Source of the DNA: Colwellia sp. MB02u-6
GTDB lineage: Bacteria; Pseudomonadota; Gammaproteobacteria; Enterobacterales; Alteromonadaceae
NCBI RefSeq assembly: GCF_014077095.1
Contig: NZ_JACGVG010000036.1
Coordinates: forward strand, 1-64,000
Length of the DNA stretch: 64,000 bases
Direction of reading: 5' to 3'
The notes below the pieces were generated by a model. It did not search any database. It saw only the letters and a list, made by a program, of their open reading frames with translations, and was not told the origin of the DNA. This document shows, piece after piece, positions 26,258-33,860 of this stretch (positions are counted from its first letter, which is position 1; each line of letters starts with the position of its first letter). Made by a program: the position numbers and the translations under genes.

Positions 26258-26339
26258 AGATTTAAGGCCATCAATTTAATAGTTCAGGTTGGCAGTCAGC
26301 ATTCGTCAGTTTGGTGCTTTTTTAGTGCTAATATTAATT

Positions 26340-26732
26340 TTATAAAGGCATTAGAAGCGACTGCTGGTCTTGCTTGGGCATCTTGCTTACTACTAGCATG
26401 TATGAGTTATCAATCATGCGTTCAACTTCACCTTGTGGAATTGAACCATCTAAAATGACCGTATTCCATTGCGTTTTGTTCATATGGTAGCCTGGTATAA
26501 CCGCAGCAAAAACATCACGTAGCATGACCGCTTCCTCAGGGTCACATTTTAAGTTGATACAATAATGTCCTGCCATTTTACCATTAGTGCCTTTTTCATT
26601 ACCTTTGCCTAACGATAATGTCGCATACATTTTATGCTTTACTTTAAAAACACTCACATCAGGACCAAATGGAGTATATTCAATAGTTTCAGTTTTATTC
26701 AGTAAATAACGCTTTGCTTGTATGTTATCCAT
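26340..26732 (-). CDS. MmcQ/YjbR family protein
   Basis: About 130 residues from the ATG at 26732 (MDNIQAKRYLLNK). The segments 'VSVFKVKHKMYATLSLGK', 'INLKCDPEEAVMLRDVFAAVIPGYHMNKTQWNTVIL' and 'EVERMIDNSYMLVVSKMPK' are those of the YjbR family, which has a double-wing DNA-binding-like fold and no settled function. The frame is open to 26822, but family length favours the inner start. It is a single gene. Confidence 0.85.
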   Translation of the reverse strand: MDNIQAKRYLLNKTETIEYTPFGPDVSVFKVKHKMYATLSLGKGNEKGTNGKMAGHYCINLKCDPEEAVMLRDVFAAVIPGYHMNKTQWNTVILDGSIPQGEVERMIDNSYMLVVSKMPKQDQQSLLMPL

Positions 26733-27031
26733 ATTTTCAATACTGCTTTTTACAACTAAGATTAAATATAGCCTAAGCTGTTTAGTAATGTTCGACAAGA
26801 TAAATAACGCTGTGTTGTTCAAAGATAGCGTTATCAGGTGCTATATCAGACGAATTGATGACTTAACGATAATTAAAGACCTGAGTGTTAACGATAAGAA
26901 ACCAACGCAGGTATGGTAAGAATGTTTTTACCTGCTCATTTTAAAGCGTAATATATGCTAAAAAATACTGCTATGATCACAACAATACTGATGAACAAGT
27001 GAACAGGTTGTGATGAAAACACCGTAAGTTG

Positions 27032-27800
27032 TTAACATGCTGCTGCCGATAAGTAGGCTAACGTAAAACTCCATAATGCAGCAAAAATTGCCCAACGAGT
27101 ACCCACTTCATTTTTAATTGCCCCCATTTCTGCCGCGCATGGTGTATAAAGTAAAATAAAAAGCAAATAAAAAAATGCGCCAATTTTACCCGCAAAAGCG
27201 GCTTGCATGATGTGTTGCCGCAAGCTTGGCGCTCTAATTCAAGTGGCATGCCTGAGTAAGCAGCTAATGCTTCGGGCAGGGTCAATAAATGCCTAACGAC
27301 GCTTGAGCTAGGAATATTTTGTAATGCGGCGGTGATTTTTTTGCCAGCATGTTTTCCAACACTATTTTAAGTGACTACTGGGCAACCTAACTGAGCAGAT
27401 AATTTTTGCAGATCTATATTAGCGGCTTCTTTACGATCTGATTTATTTAGCACCACTATCATAGGTAAACCAAGCTCAAGTAGCGGTGTAGTTAAATACA
27501 GCTGGCGCTTAAGTTGTGTGGCGTCAATCACATTAATTAAACAATCAATGGGATTTTGCTTAATAAAGTCATGAGTAACCGACAGATTTTTACTTTGCTG
27601 ACTTCGCTGCGCTAAAGAGCTAATGCCAGATAAATCAGATAGTAATGTCAGTTTTTGATTTAGCTGACATTACTGCTGTTTGGCGGCAACCGTGACACCT
27701 GTCCAGTTACCTGTTTTCTGTTTTGCCACCGCCAATGCATTAAAAAGTGTGCTTTTCCTGAATTAGCAAAACCGACCAGTACAATATTTTTTTCGATCAT
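27032..27800 (-). pseudogene. feoB: Degraded ferrous iron transporter gene feoB
   Basis: Pieces of FeoB remain in order but in different frames. The start, 'MIEKNIVLVGFANSGK', is followed by a one-base deletion inside the P-loop codons (near 27755); restoring the frame gives 'TLFNALAVAKQKTGNWTGVTV', then a stop, then 'LTLLSDLSG' where DLPG is expected, 'INVIDATQLKRQLYLT' and 'VVLNKSDRK' (G4 motif). Another stop follows 'LGCPVVT'. Most of the membrane core is missing: near 27220 the sequence jumps to the FeoB C-terminal part, 'GAFFYLLFILLYTPCAAEMGAIKNEVG'. Only 0.77 kb of an expected 2.3 kb is left. The start overlaps feoA by 4 bp, as in a functional feoAB operon. Confidence 0.92.
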
Positions 27801-28027
27801 TTGCTTAATAACTCAATGTTAATTTGCTTGGCAATGCTCGCTGACAGGCATATTTTTGTGCCATGCAAATGAAAGGTAAGTGGACCGTTAAAAGGCGCTT
27901 TATGGGCTAATGATATTTCACTTTTCAATGCGAAGTCCTGTGCAATTAACTGCGCACTTAAAGCGAAGTTTGCCGGTAAATAACTGATATGAGCTGGCTG
28001 ATTAAGGGGTAATTCGTATAAGGTCAT
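27797..28027 (-). CDS. feoA: FeoA-like protein (remaining partner of decayed feoB)
   Basis: A 76-residue SH3-like protein of the FeoA family: 'MTLYELPLNQPAHISYL' at the start, 'PFNGPLTFHLHGTKICLSASIAKQINIEL' at the end. It would assist FeoB in taking up ferrous iron. The frame appears intact, and the start is set at the ATG 28027 (an ATG-less extension to 28039 is open). Its stop overlaps the feoB start (ATGA). Since feoB is destroyed, the protein may be unused here or may serve another FeoB elsewhere in the genome. Confidence 0.8.
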   Translation of the reverse strand: MTLYELPLNQPAHISYLPANFALSAQLIAQDFALKSEISLAHKAPFNGPLTFHLHGTKICLSASIAKQINIELLSK

Positions 28028-28039
28028 AGTCACCCACAC

Positions 28040-28569
28040 CTAAATGATAACAAGATATTAAATAAACGTTTTAACGGTAGCTTGATCTGATACCGCTTTC
28101 ATTAAATTATTAGCCACTTATGTTAGTTAAAACACAACACGGCAATTTGGCTATCCATCACAATAACCTGCTGCGGTGATTGAGAGTATATTACCGACAA
28201 ATATTTCGGCACTTGTGCTTAATCTGGAACAATAACAATAGGATTTTATGTGCCTTATCTGCAGACAACAAGCTCACAAAGTTAATACCTGTGATAAACG
28301 CATAATCTAACGCTGTTATTACTTAAATAGACACCTATTAGTTTCATAAGCTTCTGTAGGTATTAAGTGGGCATTCAGATAGCACAAATTAATTTGGCTA
28401 TTCATCATGGCTTTTTCTGTCCCATTAAACGTATTGCATCAAGCAAAATAGTCATATTATCGGATAAAAGATGACAAATTTGATTACACTGGCACAATGG
28501 TAGTCAGACAAGATCTGCTTTGCCTAAATATCAAACAGCTCCCAAAGTAACAATACAAAAGGATATGCA
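28040..28569. other. Divergent intergenic region, nothing recognised
   Basis: About 530 bp between feoA and the protease gene. I see no reading frame, no clear Fur or Fnr site and no hairpin of note. A ribosome site (aaaagga) lies just before the protease start. Confidence 0.4.
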
Positions 28570-29823
28570 ATGAAAGCTATTTTTGCTCTGCTACTTATGT
28601 GCTTTAGTGCATTAAGTTTCGCAGCTGAGCAGGCCGAAGAAATTTTTAAACAACTGGCCCCATCACTTTATCAAATTCGCTTAATTGACAAAGCCAGTGG
28701 TGAAAAATCATCCATTGGTTCGGGTTTTCAAATTAGCAGCAGTGGCCTTATTGCCACTAATTATCATGTTATTTCCGGTTTTGCACGTCATCCCAATAAA
28801 TACAACATTGAATATTTAGACAACCAAGGTAACCAAGCTCCATTAACCTTAAAAAGTGTTGATGTCATTAATGACCTAGCCATAGTACAACGTGAAGTCA
28901 CGGCTAAAATGCCCTTTTTTCAGCTTGCCCAACAAGCCCCAACTAAAGGTGAAGAACTGTATTCATTAGGCAATCCGCATGATTTAGGCATGATAGTTGT
29001 GCCCGGCACTTATAATGGTTTAAAAAAGGAATCATTTAATGACCGCATTCATTTTACTGGCTCGGTTAACTCAGGTATGAGCGGCGGCCCAGTGGTTAAC
29101 AAAAATACCGAAGTTGTTGGTATTAATGTCGCTACTTCGGGTAATCAAATTGGCTTTTTAGTACCGCACGATAAGCTACTTGAGCTTTATCTGGCCTATA
29201 AAAATAAGCCACCAAAAAGTATTGAGCAGCAAATGGCTGCACAACTTATGCAAAATCAAGAAAAGTTAATCACCACAATACTGAACAGTGATTGGCAACT
29301 AAAACAGTTAGGACAAGGCTTAATTCCAACCATTGACGTGCCTTTTGTACGTTGTTGGGGTGAATCCAACTCAGATAAAACCGACGCACAAATTATGGCG
29401 GCTGTTGCTAATTGTGACCTAGATGAGAACACTTACATTTCTTCTGACTTTTTTACCAGTTCGTTAGAAATGGAATATCGCTACATGGAATCAGATAAAA
29501 TTAGTAGCACTAAGTTTTACCATATTTTTGAACGTCAGTTAAACCAAGCCGCGCCAGGTAATAAAGCGGGTAAAGATGATGTCACTGAATATCAATGCCA
29601 CCATGACATTGTTATGCCCAACAGCAGTAATATGAAGAATAAAGCGGTGTTTTGTACCCGCGCTTATAAAGACTTCCCCGCACTTTACGATGTGCTCTAC
29701 ATTGCCATCTCGGTAGATCACGAACAATACGCATTGCTCAGCCATTTTACGATTTCAGGTGTTGCACAAGAAACCTCATTAGCCTTTCTAGCTAAATTTA
29801 TGGAGTCGGTTTCATGGAAATAA
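28570..29823 (+). CDS. Secreted trypsin-like serine protease (S1/HtrA-type domain, no PDZ seen)
   Basis: A 417-residue protein with a signal peptide (MKAIFALLLMCFSALSFA). Residues about 30-220 are a chymotrypsin-fold protease with His66 in 'TNYHVIS', an Asp in 'VINDLAIVQ' and Ser in 'NSGMSGGPVVN', so the triad looks complete. The remaining 200 residues contain four Cys and no PDZ domain that I recognise; 'FVRCWGESNSDKTDAQIMAAVANCDLDENTYIS' may form disulfides. It would act in the periplasm. Its stop overlaps the FHA gene by 10 bp, so the two are translated together and probably work together. Confidence 0.85.
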   Translation: MKAIFALLLMCFSALSFAAEQAEEIFKQLAPSLYQIRLIDKASGEKSSIGSGFQISSSGLIATNYHVISGFARHPNKYNIEYLDNQGNQAPLTLKSVDVINDLAIVQREVTAKMPFFQLAQQAPTKGEELYSLGNPHDLGMIVVPGTYNGLKKESFNDRIHFTGSVNSGMSGGPVVNKNTEVVGINVATSGNQIGFLVPHDKLLELYLAYKNKPPKSIEQQMAAQLMQNQEKLITTILNSDWQLKQLGQGLIPTIDVPFVRCWGESNSDKTDAQIMAAVANCDLDENTYISSDFFTSSLEMEYRYMESDKISSTKFYHIFERQLNQAAPGNKAGKDDVTEYQCHHDIVMPNSSNMKNKAVFCTRAYKDFPALYDVLYIAISVDHEQYALLSHFTISGVAQETSLAFLAKFMESVSWK

Positions 29824-30782
29824 TTATTGAAGAAATCAGTCATGGCCATAAATTATTAAGCCGCCACAAGTTTGCCTCAAATAACATTACCATTGGCCGC
29901 GGTTACGATAACGATATTATCATTAGTGACCCTCACGTTTGCGCTGATCACCTGCAACTGCGTTTTAATGGTGAACATTGGCTAGTCAATGATCAAGGTT
30001 CAATTAATGGCAGTTACCTTGAAGACAGTAAAGACAACGTTATTCAACACCAAGTACGTTCTGGCGACATTATCACTATTGGAAAAAGCCAAGTTCGTTT
30101 TGTCTTTCCCAGCCATCCGGTTTCAGAAAGTATCGCGATTAGTCCATTTGAAGGCTTAATTAACTTAGCACGTCACCCTATGGTACTGGCGTTAAGCATA
30201 ACCTTATTTGCCTTTATTGGCGGTTGGATTATTAATTTAAACAATGTTAACGAAGTTAGCTTAACGCAAATACTCGTGCCAACTATTGGCTTAACGCTAG
30301 GTTTTGCCTTATGGCCAGCAGGTATTGCTTTAGTGTCGCATTTAACCAAACACGATGGCCGTTTTTGGACCCAAATGGGCATTAGCTTTATCTTCTTTAA
30401 CTTAATGTGGCTCAGTGATATTTTTGAAAACATTGTGCACTTTAATACCTCAAGCAACGCTTCAATGTTATCGCTACTCGCCATTATTCCTTTGTTATTG
30501 GCGTTTTGTTTGTTTTGGCTCAACTGTTACGTTGGCTTTCATATGACATTAAAACGCAGAAGTTTCGTGTCTTTATGTTTGGTATTGTTGTTATTTGGCG
30601 GTAGTTTTATCGTCCAATTAAGTAAACAACCCGACTTTAATCCTCGACCGCGGTTTGACACCACAATAATGTCGCCAGCCTTCTTGTTTACACCGAGCAG
30701 TGATGTTGAAAGCTTTGTCAGTGACAGTGCTAAATTATTTGAAAAAGTAACGAAAAAGGCGGCTGAAGATAATAAAGAGTAG
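29814..30782 (+). CDS. FHA domain membrane protein paired with the protease
   Basis: A 322-residue protein. Residues 1-95 form a forkhead-associated domain with 'ITIGRGYDNDIIISDPHVCADHLQL' and 'LVNDQGSINGSYL', keeping the Gly-Arg, the S/H region and the Asn-Gly needed to bind phosphothreonine. Four or five membrane helices follow (about 120-260), then a short polar tail. The FHA part has no signal before it and should be cytoplasmic, while the partner protease is exported, so the pair could pass a signal across the membrane. It overlaps the protease gene by 10 bp and is followed by a clear terminator. Confidence 0.85.
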   Translation: MEIIIEEISHGHKLLSRHKFASNNITIGRGYDNDIIISDPHVCADHLQLRFNGEHWLVNDQGSINGSYLEDSKDNVIQHQVRSGDIITIGKSQVRFVFPSHPVSESIAISPFEGLINLARHPMVLALSITLFAFIGGWIINLNNVNEVSLTQILVPTIGLTLGFALWPAGIALVSHLTKHDGRFWTQMGISFIFFNLMWLSDIFENIVHFNTSSNASMLSLLAIIPLLLAFCLFWLNCYVGFHMTLKRRSFVSLCLVLLLFGGSFIVQLSKQPDFNPRPRFDTTIMSPAFLFTPSSDVESFVSDSAKLFEKVTKKAAEDNKE

Positions 30783-30840
30783 CGTTCATTCAGCCCTAAA
30801 TACTTAAACAGGCTTAAGACTGCATTGAAAAATAAAAACT

Positions 30841-30870
30841 AAAAAGCCGTCGTAAATACGACGGCTTTTT
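30841..30870. terminator. Bidirectional intrinsic terminator
   Basis: The stem agccgtcgta / tacgacggct has a 2-base centre and is flanked by A5 and T6 runs, so it works in both directions. It lies between the converging FHA and trpS genes. Confidence 0.92.
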
Positions 30871-30924
30871 TATGTCTGACTTAATTACTAGTTTAATAAC
30901 GCATCAGCATGAGTAGTGCAGAGA

Positions 30925-31929
30925 TTAAGGCTTAGCGATAAAACCAACCGCCTGATAAACCTCCGCAAGCAATTTACTCGCACGCGCAGAGGCTTTTTCA
31001 GCACCTTTGCGCATGACTTCATCCAGATAAGCTTGGTCATTACGAAATTGATGATAACGCGCTTGAATGGGCGCTAATAAAGCAACCACGGCTTCAGCTA
31101 CATCACCTTTTAAATGACCATACATTTTATCTTCATATTCAGGGACAAGTTCAGCCACTGATTTACCGGTTGTGCACGATAAAAGTGATAACAAGTTTGA
31201 CACACCTGGTTTTTCAGCTATGTCAAAATAGATATTCGCTTGCTCGTCCGAGTCAGTTACTGCACGTTTAATTTTCTTGGTAATTTTCTTGGTGTCTTCT
31301 AATAAACCAATAAAATTACCCGGGTTAGTATCAGACTTTGACATTTTTTTAGTGGGCTCTAATAAACTCATCACCCGGGCGCCAAATTCTGGAATATAAG
31401 GCTCTGGTACTTTAAAGGTTTCACCATGTAGATTATTAAATCGAGTTGCTATATCGCGGGCTAATTCTAAATGTTGCTTTTGGTCATCACCAACCGGCAC
31501 TTTGTTCGCGCCATACAATAAAATATCTGCCGCCATTAATACCGGATAAGTAAATAAACCTGAGTTCATATTAGCTTCAGACTTTGCTGACTTATCTTTG
31601 TATTGCGTCATTCGGTTTAACTCACCCATTTGGGTGTAGCAATTTAATACCCAACTCAATTGCGCGTGTTCCGGCACATGCGACTGAATAAAAATGGTGC
31701 TTTTTTCTGGGTCAACACCACAAGCTAAATACAAAGCTAAACCATCTAAGGTTGCTTTACGTAAATCTTCAGGTTTAGGGCGCACCGTAATCGCATGTTG
31801 ATCAACCAGCATATAATAACATTCGTGGCTATCTTGCATGTCCACCCATTGCTTTAACGCGCCAAGGTAATTACCAATAGTTAACTCGCCCGATGGCTGA
31901 CAGCCACTTAATACAATAGGTTTGCTCAT
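30925..31929 (-). CDS. trpS: Tryptophanyl-tRNA synthetase
   Basis: This 334-residue class I synthetase charges tRNA-Trp. It shows the HIGH-type motif 'TIGNYLGAL' (residues about 17-25), '[28 protein letters not shown]', '[12 protein letters not shown]' with the Trp-binding region, '[18 protein letters not shown]', and the KMSKS loop, complete. Length is normal for the bacterial enzyme. It follows rpe by 62 bp on the same strand; in many gammaproteobacteria a gph gene lies between these two, but here it is absent. Confidence 0.97.
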   Translation of the reverse strand: MSKPIVLSGCQPSGELTIGNYLGALKQWVDMQDSHECYYMLVDQHAITVRPKPEDLRKATLDGLALYLACGVDPEKSTIFIQSHVPEHAQLSWVLNCYTQMGELNRMTQYKDKSAKSEANMNSGLFTYPVLMAADILLYGANKVPVGDDQKQHLELARDIATRFNNLHGETFKVPEPYIPEFGARVMSLLEPTKKMSKSDTNPGNFIGLLEDTKKITKKIKRAVTDSDEQANIYFDIAEKPGVSNLLSLLSCTTGKSVAELVPEYEDKMYGHLKGDVAEAVVALLAPIQARYHQFRNDQAYLDEVMRKGAEKASARASKLLAEVYQAVGFIAKP

Positions 31930-31991
31930 TTTTTATCCTTCAACTTTTCTTAATGTCAATGTAGTTTAATCGTGTTTTAATCAATAATTTT

Positions 31992-32663
31992 TTATTTTAC
32001 TTTTGCAAGTTCTACACGCATTTCATCAATCGCGACTTTGTAATCTGGCTTGGAGAAAATAGCTGAGCCCGCAACAAACATGTCAGCCCCCGCTTTGGCT
32101 ATTTCAGCAATATTGTCAACTTTAACACCACCGTCAACTTGCAAGCGGATGTCGTAACCACTGGCAGCAATTTTTTCACGTACTAAACGTAACTTATCTA
32201 AGGTGGTAGGAATAAAAGATTGGCCACCAAAACCAGGATTAACTGACATTAATAAAATAACGTCGAGCTTATCCATAACAAAATCTAAAACATGCAGTGG
32301 CGTTGCTGGGTTTAACACTAAACCTGCTTTACAGCCGTGATCTTTAATCAACTGCAAAGTTCTATCAATATGATCGCTCGCTTCTGGATGAAAGGTAATA
32401 ATATCAGCGCCCGCTTTGGCAAAGTCAGGAATAAGGCGATCAACGGGTTTTACCATCAAATGCACATCAATCGGCGCAGTAATACCGTAATCTCGTAATG
32501 ACTTACATATCATTGGACCAAAGGTCAGGTTTGGCACAAAATGATTGTCCATTACATCAAAATGAATTACATCAGCACCAGCGCTGAGTACATTAGCAAC
32601 GTCTTCACCCAAACGAGCAAAGTCTGCCGATAAAACTGAGGGAGCAATTAAAAAATTAGACAT
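31992..32663 (-). CDS. rpe: Ribulose-phosphate 3-epimerase
   Basis: A 223-residue TIM-barrel enzyme that interconverts ribulose 5-phosphate and xylulose 5-phosphate in the pentose phosphate pathway. Visible motifs are '[16 protein letters not shown]', the metal ligands in '[13 protein letters not shown]', 'DVHLMV', '[13 protein letters not shown]' and '[12 protein letters not shown]' with the catalytic Asp, and the phosphate loop 'FVAGSAIF'. It is upstream of trpS, probably in one transcript. Confidence 0.97.
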   Translation of the reverse strand: MSNFLIAPSVLSADFARLGEDVANVLSAGADVIHFDVMDNHFVPNLTFGPMICKSLRDYGITAPIDVHLMVKPVDRLIPDFAKAGADIITFHPEASDHIDRTLQLIKDHGCKAGLVLNPATPLHVLDFVMDKLDVILLMSVNPGFGGQSFIPTTLDKLRLVREKIAASGYDIRLQVDGGVKVDNIAEIAKAGADMFVAGSAIFSKPDYKVAIDEMRVELAKVK

Positions 32664-32837
32664 AATGATAACCTTAAAAAAATTTTTGCTACTTTACCTC
32701 AATTATCGTGATTTTGCGACTGAGAACCCACACAAAAATCGATATTAAAAGCAATAATAACAGCTAGATTAACGCTAAAGTTTTGGCTCATGACGCAATA
32801 TTGAGCTCAATACTGGTGGTTATTGTGAGCAATGCTG

Positions 32838-32884
32838 TGCACCTTTTTTGTACATTAGTCTTTTTTTTGCACCAAGCCTGTACA
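32838..32884 (+). promoter_or_regulatory. Two NtrC-like enhancer sites
   Basis: TGCACCTTTTTTGTACA (32838-32854) and TGCACCAAGCCTGTACA (32868-32884) share the form TGCACC-N5-TGTACA. The left half equals the NtrC consensus, and the right half matches GGTGCA at four of six. They are 30 bp apart centre to centre, three helical turns, and lie about 120 and 150 bp before the expected transcript start of the porin gene. This is the layout of NtrC enhancers at glnA-type promoters. Confidence 0.7.
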
Positions 32885-32970
32885 AAGTGGCCAATTGGCT
32901 AAAACAAGAAACACCTTAATAAAATTACTAACTAACTGAAAATAAAGACTTTATAAAAAATTAATTAAAT

Positions 32971-32986
32971 AGGCACTGTCTTTGCA
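32971..32986 (+). promoter_or_regulatory. Sigma-54 promoter of the TorF-family porin gene
   Basis: aGGCACtgtctTTGCa has GG and GC separated by exactly 10 bases, as required by sigma-54 (consensus TGGCAC-N5-TTGCA). The predicted start of transcription is about 32996, giving a leader of about 29 bases before the ATG at 33025. Confidence 0.8.
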
Positions 32987-33024
32987 GTGTCCTTAGTAAT
33001 TATAAAAACTTAGTGGAATAAAAT

Positions 33025-33669
33025 ATGAACAAAACAATGACCTCTCTATCAATTGCGATGATATTAACAACTTCTGTACTTACAGCAACGTCAGCATCTG
33101 CTACTGGCATAGAAGGCTTAAGTGCCAATGTTGGCGCGGTATCACAATATATTTTCCGTGGTGTAGTACAAACAGACACTGCCTCAGCTAGTGCTGGTGT
33201 TGATTATGAAAACAGTGGCTTTTATATTGGCACTTGGGCAGCTGACGTGCAAGAGGGTTTAGAAGTAGACGTTTATGGCGGTTACGGTGGCGAACTCGAC
33301 GGTGGTATAAGCTATAGCCTTGGCTTTACGACTTACCAATACACGGGTGATTTTGATACTTCTTATAATGAAGTAAACTTAGGCTTAAGCTACGGCATGT
33401 TTTCACTTTCTTATAATGTCGGTGAGTGGGAGGTTGAAGGTGCTACAAACCAAGACTATGACTTCTTATCTGCAACGGTTGAACATAAAGGATTTTACGC
33501 CACTTACGGCACTTGGGGTGACGATTTTGATGGCGATTACCTAGAAGCGGGTTACAGTACAGCAGTTTCAGGTTTCGACGTGGGTATTGCTCTTGTGGCT
33601 AATTCAAAAGAACTATCGGGTACTGAAAGTGACGAAAACCTAGTATTTAGCATAGGTACATCTTTCTAA
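33025..33669 (+). CDS. TorF family putative porin
   Basis: A 214-residue outer-membrane protein. It has a signal peptide (hydrophobic residues about 8-20, likely cut at SASA-TGI) and the family-typical first strand 'LSANVGAVSQYIFRGVVQTD', followed by alternating Gly/aromatic beta strands and a final 'LVFSIGTSF' ending in Phe. This is the PF09694 (Gcw_chp) group, often found next to amtB/glnK and other nitrogen genes. The sigma-54 promoter and NtrC-like sites upstream fit that link: the protein may let nitrogen compounds through the outer membrane under nitrogen shortage. What it transports is unknown. Confidence 0.88.
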   Translation: MNKTMTSLSIAMILTTSVLTATSASATGIEGLSANVGAVSQYIFRGVVQTDTASASAGVDYENSGFYIGTWAADVQEGLEVDVYGGYGGELDGGISYSLGFTTYQYTGDFDTSYNEVNLGLSYGMFSLSYNVGEWEVEGATNQDYDFLSATVEHKGFYATYGTWGDDFDGDYLEAGYSTAVSGFDVGIALVANSKELSGTESDENLVFSIGTSF

Positions 33670-33754
33670 GTAATCGCTTATTAACAGCTAACAAAACAAG
33701 AACAACACTTTTTTGATGGCTAATAAAACACAGGTTAATTAATTTCCTGGTGAA

Positions 33755-33792
33755 TTTGGTGCGATACTTTTATTATAAAATATCGCACCAAA
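33755..33792. terminator. Hairpin between porin and metL (converging genes)
   Basis: A 12 bp stem, tttggtgcgata (33755-33766) with tatcgcaccaaa (33781-33792), with further pairing inside the AT-rich loop. It lies between two converging genes and is probably a shared terminator, although the T runs are short. Confidence 0.55.
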
Positions 33793-33860
33793 GCTTTACT
33801 TAACCTTCCTGGTAACGCTATTTATTTCCCCTTGGCATAACTTCCTACCAGCAAAAAAAT

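Noticed and set aside
26204-26458. Plus-strand open frame near the YjbR gene
   Set aside because: It spans the intergenic hairpin and the antisense of the YjbR 3' end; no recognisable protein.
27032-27285. Two small membrane-protein genes on the minus strand
   Set aside because: Both overlapping frames are pieces of the decayed feoB C-terminal part, as shown by FeoB motifs that switch frame.
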